Source of the DNA: UBA1163 sp049513055
GTDB taxonomy: Bacteria; Desulfobacterota; BSN033; UBA1163
Assembly (NCBI GenBank): GCA_049513055.1
Contig: JBEKWN010000004.1
Location: 52,048 to 116,047, forward strand
Reading direction: 5' to 3'
DNA length: 64,000 bases
Each line of letters opens with the position of its first letter. Position 1 is the first letter of the stretch. The notes beneath the pieces are model-generated. The model worked only from the letters and a program-made list of their open reading frames with translations, was not told the origin of the DNA and made no database searches. The position numbers were made by a program, and so were the translations under genes. This document shows, piece by piece, positions 1 through 8,350 of this stretch.

Positions 1-500
1 TCTGATTTAACCAAGGCGATTGAGATAGACCCAAAGTATGCTGAGGCCTACAACAATCGAGGGATGGCTTATTATAATAAAGATCAACATGATCAGCCGA
101 TCTCTGATTTCACCAAGGCGATTGAGATAGACCCAAGGTATGCTGAGGCCTTTTACAATCGGGGGGTCGCCTATGATAATGAAGGTCAATATGATCAGGC
201 GATCTCTGATTTTACCAAGGCGATTGAGATAGACCCAGGGTATGCTGAGGCCTACAACAATCGAGGGATAACCTATGTGGAAAAAGGCCAATATGATCAA
301 GCGATCTCTGATTACACCAAGGCTCTTAAGATAAATCCAAAGTCTGCTGAGGCCCACTACAACCGAGGGATGGCCTATGGGCAAAAAGGTAAATATGGTC
401 GGGCGATCTCTGATTACACCAAGGCGATTGAGATAAACCCAAGGTTTGCTGAGGCCTACTACAATCGAGGGATTGCCTACTATTATAAGAAAGAATACGA
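1..500 (+). repeat. Tandem 102-bp coding repeat
   Basis: The TPR units are close to identical at DNA level as well as protein level. The motif accaaggc(g/t)...gagat(a/c)(g/a)accca recurs every 102 bases, at about 9, 111, 213, 315 and 417. This suggests recent unit duplication, and copy number may vary between strains. Confidence 0.8.
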
Positions 501-600
501 CAAATCATTAGAGGATGTGGAGAAGGCAAAAAAATTAGGTTATCAGACCTCTCCTAAATTTATTGAAACACTTCGTAAAGCTTCAGGAAAACCAAATTGA
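1..600 (+). CDS. TPR-repeat protein, 5' end outside the window
   Basis: The frame is open from the first base, so the gene starts upstream. What remains (199 codons) is almost entirely tetratricopeptide repeats of 34 residues, each with the pattern Y-A-E-A-Y-N-R-G-x-A-Y ... A-I-x-D-(F/Y)-x-K-A-I-E-I-(D/N)-P. TPR solenoids are protein-protein interaction scaffolds. The last unit is degenerate (KSLEDVEKAKKLG) and acts as a capping helix before the stop. The 3' end overlaps the convergent gene on the other strand by 18 bp. No partner or pathway can be named from this fragment. Confidence 0.9.
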   Translation, partial: SDLTKAIEIDPKYAEAYNNRGMAYYNKDQHDQPISDFTKAIEIDPRYAEAFYNRGVAYDNEGQYDQAISDFTKAIEIDPGYAEAYNNRGITYVEKGQYDQAISDYTKALKINPKSAEAHYNRGMAYGQKGKYGRAISDYTKAIEINPRFAEAYYNRGIAYYYKKEYDKSLEDVEKAKKLGYQTSPKFIETLRKASGKPN

Positions 601-1602
601 AAAAAAGAACGAAATGGGGACACATGCCATTTTTAGGGGGTTTAAGAAGAAGAATACGTCAGCCACGAACCACGAGGGCTGATAATCCGCCCTGATCCCC
701 TCTAGGAAGTGGGGAAGGGGGATAACCAACTGATTGCCGTGGCTGGTGGTCTCACGGATCAGGCGGGCGGCGTCAATACCGATGACAATCATATTTTCTT
801 TTGTCGCGCCTGTTGCCGGAACGATCATCGTATTATCGCCGAGATGAGGATTTTGTTTGGCCTGGTCTACGGAATCGGCATAACGCACAATCCCATAGGT
901 ACGGATCACCTGAGGATCTACACTTTTTGCAGAATAAACCGTAAACGGCTTGTTCCCGTCATCCATCGTAATCACAACCGGCAGAATCACCCGCTCAAAA
1001 AAGATGCCTTGAAGATTAAAGATGACCCCCGTCACCGGCCTGCTCGAGTCGTAAACAATATCCTGAGTCTTGGGGAGGGCTGTCTCCTGCTTTGAAACAA
1101 TATCCTCCAGTCTCTGCTGGGGGACATTGGCCTGTTCAATTTTCTGATCAAGGTTAAGGGCGCTGATAAGCGATTTCTCAGATTTACAACTACCCACTCC
1201 ACTCAGACAAATCCGAACTTCTACCGTCGCAATGGGCGTATCACCTTCCCATCTGACATTTTGTTTGACGATTTCAGCCCCCTGTATGGTTCCCTCAATG
1301 CGCGTGTTGATGACATCATCTTGAACCATTTTATTCTGAACCTTTGTCTGTGAATCAATCTTCAATTCCTTAACCGTTTCCAGGAGGGCTCTCTGTGCCA
1401 ATATCGTGGCTGCCCTTACTGCCCTTAATTGGTCCTTTGCTTTATTCCCGCTGGGCGTGGCTGTACCTTCACCGGTGGCACTGATATATCCATCCACCCA
1501 ATTAATTTTTCCTTCTCTTTTTTCCTGGCCAATAGTTTTTTGGCTAAGAGTGAATAAAAAGAAAATAGCGATCAGAGATGCAGCCAGTAATTTATATTTC
1601 AT
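583..1602 (-). CDS. Exported protein with LPP20-like region
   Basis: 339 aa with an N-terminal signal peptide (basic MKYK, hydrophobic LLAASLIAIFFLF, likely cleavage near residue 25). Residues about 35-135 have the layout of the LPP20/FlgT-N type family: a short strand carrying a G-x-G, then a helix with A-x-x-A-Q-R-A-L-L-E-T, then two strands. Function is unknown. It is the last gene of the minus-strand operon led by the caspase-like gene. The final ~15 residues overlap the convergent TPR gene and look like unselected read-through through a 'ggggacac' repeat-like sequence, so the true C-terminus may have been altered. Confidence 0.65.
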   Translation of the reverse strand: MKYKLLAASLIAIFFLFTLSQKTIGQEKREGKINWVDGYISATGEGTATPSGNKAKDQLRAVRAATILAQRALLETVKELKIDSQTKVQNKMVQDDVINTRIEGTIQGAEIVKQNVRWEGDTPIATVEVRICLSGVGSCKSEKSLISALNLDQKIEQANVPQQRLEDIVSKQETALPKTQDIVYDSSRPVTGVIFNLQGIFFERVILPVVITMDDGNKPFTVYSAKSVDPQVIRTYGIVRYADSVDQAKQNPHLGDNTMIVPATGATKENMIVIGIDAARLIRETTSHGNQLVIPLPHFLEGIRADYQPSWFVADVFFFLNPLKMACVPISFFFSIWFS

Positions 1603-1617
1603 AAAATTCGTTCCAGT

Positions 1618-2412
1618 TTATCTATTATTGTAAATTCCATTGATTGTGACGGTTTGGCCACCTTCGATCATCACTTTTTGGCTCTCCGGTTTGATCCAAG
1701 TGCCCACTTCCTGAAACTCAATCGTATGGATCCCTACGGGAAGATCGGATACCGATTCCCCGCTATTCTTCCACAACCCACCTTCCACCCTCCACATCGC
1801 TCCACTCCCTGCAACGATCAGAGGAGCAATGATTACGATAAGGGTTCCTCCTTGTTGGCCACCAGGCAGCACGCCAGACAGGGCATTGGACACCACGCCA
1901 GACAGGGCATTGGACACCACACCCGGCAAGTCACTGGGCTGTAAGCCAGGCTGGACACCGGGTTGGGATATATTCTGTTGAATTTGAATCTGCATTGAAG
2001 GCAGTTGGGGCTGAAAGACCACACCAGGTTGTGAGGATGAGATTTTAACTTTCCCTCTAACCAAATCGCTTTTGATTCGTAACTCATCTTCCAACTGAAT
2101 GACGTATGGAAAAGGCTCAGTGGGCGACCCTTCAAGATTCAATGTAAAATTCACTTCACCTGCATAGCCGTCGCGATTTCTTTTATTGTCATACGCATCG
2201 ATCTTAATCTCTTTTTGAAGGTTACCAATAGAAATTCTTAGCAGCACAACAGGATTAGGAGATTGCCATTCGATCTGCATGTTGAGAGCACCACCGAGAG
2301 ACTGCGCCTCGTGTCTGGTAATGTCGGGCCTCCCGGTTGCTTGTAAGGGTTTGAAAAAGGACAATAAAATGAAAAGGGTTATAAGAGATAACCGCAAGAC
2401 TCTTTGATTCAT
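1618..2412 (-). CDS. Exported proline/glycine-rich protein, unknown function
   Basis: 264 aa. The start was placed at the ATG at 2412, which follows GAGGAGG at good spacing; a TTG 24 bases upstream is less likely. A signal peptide is clear (RLSLITLFILLSFF). The middle contains a low-complexity stretch with two SNALSGV copies. The last ~60 residues (WRVEGGLWKNSG, then LPVGIHTIEF) resemble PEGA-type surface beta domains. It lies 52 bp after a lipoprotein gene and 15 bp before the LPP20-like gene, so the group is probably co-transcribed and acts outside the cytoplasm. No enzymatic motif was seen. Confidence 0.7.
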   Translation of the reverse strand: MNQRVLRLSLITLFILLSFFKPLQATGRPDITRHEAQSLGGALNMQIEWQSPNPVVLLRISIGNLQKEIKIDAYDNKRNRDGYAGEVNFTLNLEGSPTEPFPYVIQLEDELRIKSDLVRGKVKISSSQPGVVFQPQLPSMQIQIQQNISQPGVQPGLQPSDLPGVVSNALSGVVSNALSGVLPGGQQGGTLIVIIAPLIVAGSGAMWRVEGGLWKNSGESVSDLPVGIHTIEFQEVGTWIKPESQKVMIEGGQTVTINGIYNNR

Positions 2413-2464
2413 TTTAAAACCTCCTCTAATCTTCAAATCGCTGGTGGTTACTTTTCGAGATTTC

Positions 2465-3550
2465 CTATTGTTTAACGAGTTTGATGTTAAAAGACTCGTC
2501 AGAAAGGGATATCCTGGCTTCCCATTTGCCGGGCTTTAAGGAATCTGAAAGCTCCTCTTCAAGAATAGTGATATTGATCTTCTGCCGGATGATCTTATCT
2601 GTCAAGGGATCGATCCTGGAATAAATGACCTCGCTGAAGCTCTGGCAGTCCTCCATTTTTGGAAAAGCTGGAAATGCAATGCTAAGAGACTTGCGCTTCG
2701 GATCTTTTGACCTCAATTCGATGATCCAGGCTGCCACCATATCTTTGCTCTTGGCGTTTGCACGATCGCAGGACCACAGGAGATTTCTCGGCAGGGGTTG
2801 ATTGGATCCCGGCTCGATGACTTTCAGCTGGGATTTTACAAATATGTTAGCCTTTGGAAAATCAATGGTTTTGTCCAATTCGAGGGGAATGCTGCCAGAA
2901 TCCTGCTTGGCATAAGTCTTGGAATCGATCATATGGAGCTTATAGGCAACCACCAGTCCCTCTCCTGTAACCGCTGCAGCACCTTCCATCTCGCCCGTAG
3001 CACTTGCCTGGACGGAACTCAACACAGCACTCACTCCGGCCTTTCCCGTTTTCTCGGATTTCAGTGCGAAGTTTCCGAGGCGCAATGCCTCAGTAATGTA
3101 TGGGATGTTCAATTCAAAGGGGACATCCGCTAACGAGACGGGACTGATAACTTGCACTTCCTCAAGTTGGGCCTGCTTGGTTTTTCCAGCCTGAGCACCT
3201 GCCTGCACGGTCGCTCCTTTGATGCTCTGACCTCCCAATGAAATGCCAAGGTTGTAAGCAAACTGCTGCTGCATGGTATTGAAAGACTTTTCCACCTTGA
3301 TACGAATATCACCGGCAGAAGGATCTTCAACCGGGCCGAATTGTTTAGACCACGCGTATCCGATGTAGTGTCGGTCAACAGGCTTTTTAGGAACAAAATA
3401 TTCTTTTTCCGTCAGACTCTCCATACCCTTTTTATGTGTTTCCATGGGTGTCGTCGCACACCCCACAAGGGTAGCAATAATGATAAAGATCGCCAGTGTC
3501 AATATTTTCACAGAATGAGAACCACCCCTCGTCTTAAACCCCACGTTCAT
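2465..3550 (-). CDS. Predicted lipoprotein, unknown function
   Basis: 361 aa with an AAAGGAG ribosome-binding site six bases before the ATG. Residues 15-31 form a type II signal ending in LVGC, placing the lipidated cysteine at residue 31, so the mature protein should be membrane anchored in the periplasm. The mature part is not recognised; it has a Gly/Ala-rich patch (about residues 100-130) and a second small-residue segment around 175-200. It sits between the DUF4384-like and proline-rich exported genes in one orientation, which implies a shared envelope role. Confidence 0.7.
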   Translation of the reverse strand: MNVGFKTRGGSHSVKILTLAIFIIIATLVGCATTPMETHKKGMESLTEKEYFVPKKPVDRHYIGYAWSKQFGPVEDPSAGDIRIKVEKSFNTMQQQFAYNLGISLGGQSIKGATVQAGAQAGKTKQAQLEEVQVISPVSLADVPFELNIPYITEALRLGNFALKSEKTGKAGVSAVLSSVQASATGEMEGAAAVTGEGLVVAYKLHMIDSKTYAKQDSGSIPLELDKTIDFPKANIFVKSQLKVIEPGSNQPLPRNLLWSCDRANAKSKDMVAAWIIELRSKDPKRKSLSIAFPAFPKMEDCQSFSEVIYSRIDPLTDKIIRQKINITILEEELSDSLKPGKWEARISLSDESFNIKLVKQ

Positions 3551-3569
3551 GGCGCACTCCTTTCTACCG

Positions 3570-4433
3570 TCATTTACCCGTTTTGAATATGACCTGAGCT
3601 TCTGAAAACTCCGCTGACTTTGTTTTTTGATTGGGGTTTTTCTCTATTAACGACACACCTCTACTTATTTCACCAATTTTTTCTGATTCAGTTTTTATCT
3701 TGTAAACTCCTCCCGTAGGCGCAAGCTCTATTTCTCCAAGGGGACACGTACTCGCATAAATGATGACATTGTCTTCACCAAAGGGCGGGGTCACCTCCAT
3801 TTCAAACCGGTCCTGGCTTGAAGGAACCTCGTAAATGACGCCTCCGTTAAAGTAGTGATCCGGCCGATAGGGGTTGGGAAGAACTTGAAGAAGCTCCGCA
3901 TTCACCCCCTTGTGCAAAATCCTGGCATAAAACGGCTTGTTTCCACGGATATAAATCTTGATCTTGTCTCCTTTGTTGTACTCTTTTTTATCCGTCCAGA
4001 GCTGAACATTAAGCGGAGCGGATGGATCATCCATCTGCCCCTTTCCTTTTGAAATCCTATCCATTGCTTCGTTGTCAGGGATGACTTCAGCCTTAATCTT
4101 GACCTGACAACATTCCCCTAACGATGCATCCCTATACCATGCCCTGCTTAGCTCCTGGATTACCTTTACCGTGGCATTGGAATAGGCTTCAACTAAGTCC
4201 TTCTCAAGCTCAAAATCTTTCAGCCGGCTTTCGCTCTTGATATAGGTTGCTGCGTACTCCACGGCCTTTTTCTTCGCACTGGTCAGAGCCTCTTCCTCAG
4301 TCTGTTTCCTCGACTTGTCATATCCCATACAGGCGATGCCATCCGCCTCGATGATGGTGGATTGGGAGGCATGGAGGTTGGAAATCATAAACAAGATGAG
4401 CAGCAATGGAAAAAATAACCTTTTCATCTTCAT
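3570..4433 (-). CDS. Exported LPP20-like plus DUF4384-like protein
   Basis: 287 aa with a signal peptide (MKMKRLFFPLLLILFMISNLHAS). Residues about 25-120 are LPP20-like (a helix with EEALTSAKKKAVEYAATY). Residues about 135-240 match the DUF4384 layout: L-x-V-x-(L/V)-W-T-D-K-x-x-Y-x-x-G-D, then NKPFYARIL, LLQVLPNPY and the VTPPFGEDNVIIYAS end. DUF4384 domains are often linked to exported caspase-like peptidases in bacteria. Its ATG overlaps the stop of the caspase-like gene by 4 bp (ATGA), so translation is coupled and the two products probably work together. Confidence 0.75.
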   Translation of the reverse strand: MKMKRLFFPLLLILFMISNLHASQSTIIEADGIACMGYDKSRKQTEEEALTSAKKKAVEYAATYIKSESRLKDFELEKDLVEAYSNATVKVIQELSRAWYRDASLGECCQVKIKAEVIPDNEAMDRISKGKGQMDDPSAPLNVQLWTDKKEYNKGDKIKIYIRGNKPFYARILHKGVNAELLQVLPNPYRPDHYFNGGVIYEVPSSQDRFEMEVTPPFGEDNVIIYASTCPLGEIELAPTGGVYKIKTESEKIGEISRGVSLIEKNPNQKTKSAEFSEAQVIFKTGK

Positions 4434-7111
4434 TTCACCACACCCAGCACGATCTGTCCCGTTGTCTCTCCTTTCCTAACAGGATGCTGGTCCTGTCCAG
4501 TGGCCTGAGGAACTTTTTTGGAAACATAACGATAGATTTCATCCAATGTGATCACGCCATCTCCATCCAAATCGGCCTTTCCCCGGAGTCCCTCCAAAAG
4601 ATAATAAGTAAAAACGCCATGCTTAAGCTCATCTTTTTCAGCGCTCACCTCATTGGCATCACTGGCTGTCAGAATCACCCGACCTTTCCCTTGGGAAAGC
4701 CTTTCCAAAAAAGCCCCAGAGACATTCGTCCGCGTCTCCCCAGCGAGAATGGTTCGGCCCCCACTCGCTCCGCTATAACAAGTATCGGCGATGAACACCA
4801 AACGTTCCGAACTAATCCGCTGAAAAATACGGGCCACCTCACTCATGGGCATAGCAGTAGAGTAAAGATCCTTCGGATCGGCGTTATAAGGAAGAATATA
4901 TTTCTCCAAACCATCTCCGTCAGGGCTGGAGGCATCCTTCTCCGTGGCTCCATGACCGGCTAAAAAGATGATCACCGTATCATCCTTTCCGGCGCTCCTG
5001 CGAAGCAACGTGCCAAGGGTATTCTTCATTTTTTCAAGAGTTGCTTCTTCATCCAGGAGTAACCATATATGGTCTTTAGGAACTTGATTTACCTCTACCA
5101 GGTAACGATAGAACTCCCGGGCGTCATTGACCGCATATTTTAGGGAAGGAAGATTCTTGTATTTGTTGATTCCAATGACCACAGCATAGACTTCTTCTCG
5201 TTTCTTGGCCAATTGGATCGAGATGGTTTTTTGATTCGTCAGCCCTTCGGTGCCTTGAACGGCGATGGAAATCGTGTTCTGTCCCTCCCTCAGCTGAATC
5301 CGCTCCGAAAACTCAATCCTTTTTCGATCCTTCGGAACCAACTGGAGATCCCTACGATCTTTCAAACCGACTGGTTTGCCGTTGACCAGAATCTCAAATT
5401 TCAAAATCCCCTTTTCATGCTCAGCTACACCAAAAAGGGATACATATTCTGAATCCACACTCATTCCGTCTCTGGGATTGGCTATTGCAATTACAGGAAG
5501 ATTCTTGGGCTGTTTGGATTTCTCAACTTCCATACTTTCCAAACGAGCTAATACCTCCTTCATATCCTCCAATTCTTTCATTGCCTGAAGAGCTTTCTTT
5601 AGTTTTTCAGATAACTCCTCAATCTTCTTCCCCTCATCACCCTCTGTGATCTGTGAGGTCTCTTTTTCTTTTAAGGGCGTGATAGTTTTCTTCTCTTCCC
5701 GAGGTTTCTGCACAACTGTGGAGACTTGTTTTTCCGTTGTCGTTCCTTTGGCTTTATCAATCTCTTTATCCCTTGGAGCGAGCAAAGGCTTTTCTTCTAC
5801 TCTTTTGGCGACCTTCTGCTCTGGAATCTGTTCTTTTGTCTCAGGCTTCTTGGCTTCAGGAACCTGTTCTTTCATCGGAGGAGTAATGACCGGCTTAACT
5901 TCTCCAACCCCCTCGGTTTTCTTCTGGAGGGCCAACGAAACCTCCTGGCGCTTCTTGAATTCTTGAGCCATTTCCTTTAGGTCTTTGTCCTTAGGCTGCG
6001 ACAGACTTGCCTCTTCAAGAAATCTCGCTACTAATTTCGGATCATTCGTCTTCCAGACAATAATATCCACGTAAAAAAGCCCTTTATGGAAACTGGGGGG
6101 AAGAATATGCCTTTCACCATAACTCAGGTAAATGCTTCCGGTTTCCCTAATTTCGATTAACTCAGGTCCGGTGTATCGCCGCTCAAAATCCTTTTCTGAT
6201 AATTTGTAAGATAATAAATCCTTAGGCATTTTGTCACCCAGCGTAGCAGACCCAAGATTTATTGTTCCCTTTGCTAAAATAGTTATGTAATCTCCTTGCT
6301 TAACCTGTACACCACTATTCTTCATGTCAGGACGCCCCGCATCCACGAAGACCGATTTGTAGCTCTTAACGATAAACGGAAGGGGTTGGGGCATTTTGAC
6401 AACGGGAGAAGTCGAATCCCGAAGTTCTTGTTTCGTTGCCTTCTTTATTCCCGAAACCTCTTTCCCCTCTAAGGCTGAAAGCTCCTTTTTTATTTCTTCA
6501 ACCTCGTTCGTCTTTTCCTGGAGACCGATTAGGACCTCTTGGCGCTTCTTAAATTCTTGAGCCATCTCCTTTAATTCTTTATCTTTAGGCTGTGCCAAAC
6601 TTGCTTCGTCAAGAAATTTCGCTATAAGGTTAGGATCCTTCGTCTTCCAGACAATGATATCCACGTCAAAGGAACCTGTAATAACTGTGTTCACTCCAAC
6701 CTGGGGGGGCAAACCTTCATAGCCCAGGTAAAAACCTCCGTTTTCAGGGACCTCAATTAATTCAGGCCCGTTATATTTTCGCACCGAAGCCTTCTCTCCT
6801 AATTGGTAGACCAATATTGTCTTGGGCCCATATATATTGCCCCCAATTATAATCTCTCCTTTTGCCAGAATGGTAACGTAATCACCTTTGCTAACCTTTA
6901 CGTAAGTATCCTGAAGGGCGGGACGCACGGGGGGGCTTTTTACAGATCTATAACTCTTGACGATGTCGGGGAGGGGTTTGGGCATTTTGATAACAGACGA
7001 ATCGGCGAACCCTGCGAACCCAAGCAGCACTGTTATGGCCGAGGCGAAACTAATTAAAAACCCCAATTCTCTTTTCAAGAAATGGGGCCCATGTTTACAT
7101 CTTAACTTCAT
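4430..7111 (-). CDS. Exported caspase-family peptidase with tandem beta domains and EF-hand loop
   Basis: 893 aa from the ATG at 7111 (AAGGGGGT upstream; a GTG six bases earlier is less likely). In order: a membrane or signal segment (about 14-38); two tandem copies of a ~150-residue beta domain (about 40-190 and 240-400) sharing GDY-(V/I)-TILAKG, a GPELIE strand and an F/Y-x-VDIIVWKT ending; a Lys/Glu/Thr-rich linker; a coiled coil near 500-530; an Ig-like domain; then a peptidase C14 domain. The catalytic pair is visible as His720 in AGHG and Cys778 in DTCYSG. A canonical calcium EF-hand loop lies at 847-858 (DLDGDGVITLDE). It heads the exported-protein operon. Confidence 0.85.
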   Translation of the reverse strand: MKLRCKHGPHFLKRELGFLISFASAITVLLGFAGFADSSVIKMPKPLPDIVKSYRSVKSPPVRPALQDTYVKVSKGDYVTILAKGEIIIGGNIYGPKTILVYQLGEKASVRKYNGPELIEVPENGGFYLGYEGLPPQVGVNTVITGSFDVDIIVWKTKDPNLIAKFLDEASLAQPKDKELKEMAQEFKKRQEVLIGLQEKTNEVEEIKKELSALEGKEVSGIKKATKQELRDSTSPVVKMPQPLPFIVKSYKSVFVDAGRPDMKNSGVQVKQGDYITILAKGTINLGSATLGDKMPKDLLSYKLSEKDFERRYTGPELIEIRETGSIYLSYGERHILPPSFHKGLFYVDIIVWKTNDPKLVARFLEEASLSQPKDKDLKEMAQEFKKRQEVSLALQKKTEGVGEVKPVITPPMKEQVPEAKKPETKEQIPEQKVAKRVEEKPLLAPRDKEIDKAKGTTTEKQVSTVVQKPREEKKTITPLKEKETSQITEGDEGKKIEELSEKLKKALQAMKELEDMKEVLARLESMEVEKSKQPKNLPVIAIANPRDGMSVDSEYVSLFGVAEHEKGILKFEILVNGKPVGLKDRRDLQLVPKDRKRIEFSERIQLREGQNTISIAVQGTEGLTNQKTISIQLAKKREEVYAVVIGINKYKNLPSLKYAVNDAREFYRYLVEVNQVPKDHIWLLLDEEATLEKMKNTLGTLLRRSAGKDDTVIIFLAGHGATEKDASSPDGDGLEKYILPYNADPKDLYSTAMPMSEVARIFQRISSERLVFIADTCYSGASGGRTILAGETRTNVSGAFLERLSQGKGRVILTASDANEVSAEKDELKHGVFTYYLLEGLRGKADLDGDGVITLDEIYRYVSKKVPQATGQDQHPVRKGETTGQIVLGVVK

Positions 7112-7188
7112 ACCCACCCCCTTAAGTTCTTTTTGGGGTTACAGGTTAATTTAAAAATGCCTATACCAGGTAATACATACCTGTTGTC

Positions 7189-7217
7189 TTGTTATCAGAA
7201 ATCGTCGCTTATGTCAA
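7189..7217 (-). promoter_or_regulatory. Candidate promoter of the caspase-like operon
   Basis: On the minus strand TTGACA (7217-7212) is followed 17 bases later by TAACAA, a poor -10. The spacer contains one arm of a 13-bp inverted repeat whose partner lies at 7342-7354, so this promoter could be repressor-controlled. The weak -10 keeps confidence low. Confidence 0.35.
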
Positions 7218-7354
7218 TCAAACAATATTGGCAGAAAATTATGAGGATAGAGGGGATAGTTGACCGGGAATTGGAGTATAAGAATACTTTGGAAAGTTAT
7301 AGCGATTTACAAGTATTCACTTTAAGATACTCTGAAAGTTAACGATTTCTGATA
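7193..7354. repeat. 13-bp inverted repeat flanking the caspase-operon promoter
   Basis: TATCAGAAATCGT at 7193-7205 is exactly repeated in inverse as ACGATTTCTGATA at 7342-7354. The proximal copy lies in the promoter spacer and the distal copy about 149 bp upstream, an arrangement seen with looping repressors. This is a reading of sequence only. Confidence 0.5.
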
Positions 7355-7362
7355 GAAATATG
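7311..7362. promoter_or_regulatory. Upstream element shared with the cyclase gene
   Basis: About 40 of 52 positions match 11231-11282 with one gap. The best core is TCTGAAAG(T/G)(T/G)AACGATT followed by TAGAAAT. It begins 200 bp upstream of the caspase-like start codon, and the partner begins 188 bp upstream of the cyclase start codon, in the same orientation relative to each gene. Shared regulation is inferred. Confidence 0.45.
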
Positions 7363-7373
7363 CAGTGATCAAC

Positions 7374-7436
7374 CTCGAGCCGAGTCCGTGGGGGTAATCC
7401 CACTCCATGTGAGTGCGCCTTACCGCATTACTCGAG
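7374..7436. other. CTCGAG-bounded structured element
   Basis: The 63-bp stretch starts and ends with CTCGAG and contains two small hairpins: GTGGG/CCCAC (7388-7403) and CACTC/GAGTG around 7401-7415, which share a few bases and so may be alternative folds. It lies between the stop of the small exported-protein gene and the caspase operon. A tRNA was considered but the T-arm consensus and 7-base anticodon loop are missing. Function unknown. Confidence 0.35.
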
Positions 7437-7444
7437 CAAATGGC

Positions 7445-8005
7445 TTAACTAGCTTGAGCACCTCCGTCCCCCCCCATTGATGAAGGCTCGTAAAGATCGA
7501 TAAAGATACTCCCCAATTTCGGGATATCTCCTTCGTTGAAGGGAGCTGGCAGTTTGTATTGATATTGCCCTTTAACCCCTGACTCGAATGTAAATGGGAA
7601 AACCACTATTTCACTTTCATTCCCAGCCTTGTCGAAGATGGAAACCTTCAAGGTAATTTGCGTCCACTCTTCCAGATAGGGTGCTTTTGAACTAAAGGTA
7701 TTCCATTGAAGGTATCCCTTAAAATGTTTTTGATATCCTGGCTTGAGATAGATCCAATCGGTCGGGTAATGACCGTAACCGGGCTGGTCCACCACTGAGG
7801 CAATCCTGAGCATCTGTCCATCTGGATCCTCTGCTTCAATATAAATTTTCCAAATATACCCATAATATTCCTTCTCTACAGCAAAAGAGTGGGTAATTAT
7901 AGGTCGTTTTGTCTCTGGTTTGGATTGGGCCCAATCTTGGGACACACCAAGTAGAACTACCCCCAAAACTATGATCAAAAACCATAATATATTTTTAGTT
8001 TTCAT
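7445..8005 (-). CDS. Small exported protein, unknown function
   Basis: 186 aa with a clear signal peptide (NILWFLIIVLGVVLLG, likely cut near residue 27). The mature part looks like one beta-sandwich: alternating strands with EDPDG and DKAGNES turns typical of cadherin- or Ig-like exported domains. No catalytic motif was seen. The C-terminus is Gly/Ser-rich. A stretch of 345 bp without a gene separates it from the upstream flavoprotein gene, so it probably has its own promoter, although it points the same way as the caspase-like operon. Confidence 0.7.
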   Translation of the reverse strand: MKTKNILWFLIIVLGVVLLGVSQDWAQSKPETKRPIITHSFAVEKEYYGYIWKIYIEAEDPDGQMLRIASVVDQPGYGHYPTDWIYLKPGYQKHFKGYLQWNTFSSKAPYLEEWTQITLKVSIFDKAGNESEIVVFPFTFESGVKGQYQYKLPAPFNEGDIPKLGSIFIDLYEPSSMGGDGGAQAS

Positions 8006-8350
8006 TTTTTACACCTCCGTGAAATCTGAACTTGGATTTGAAACAAAAGGCCTCTAAGAAAATGTCGAAATATTCTTTGGGGGCGCCTCCCTTCTGCTCC
8101 CACAGACGACCGCTTTCTCAGCAACTCCACTTAACCAAAAATAAGAAAAGCAGCCAGGATAACCCTTGTGGCGAAAATAACTAATTTCATTTAATGTACT
8201 CTATTAAAAGATAATATCTCAGAGGCCAAATTTCAAGGACTGTAAAGTTAAAAACATCCTTGAAAGAAATCCTTCTTTTAACATTTAAACTTTTTGGAAA
8301 TGCGAATTTCAGGAAGGAAGTATTCCTGAATCTGACTTTGGGTGGTAGGA
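8006..8350. other. 345-bp region without a gene; one hairpin
   Basis: No open frame with a ribosome-binding site was seen here. A stem TTCAGGAA/TTCCTGAA with a 7-base loop lies at 8308-8330, just past the stop of the flavoprotein gene. It could end that transcript but has no T-run. The rest is AT-rich and may carry the promoter of the small exported gene. Confidence 0.4.

Noticed and set aside
1..500. CRISPR-like array
   Set aside because: The repeats have no unique spacers, are 102 bp in period and encode TPR units in frame.
7374..7436. tRNA gene on the minus strand
   Set aside because: The small stems suggested a tRNA, but the T-arm consensus, a 7-base anticodon loop and an acceptor stem are absent.
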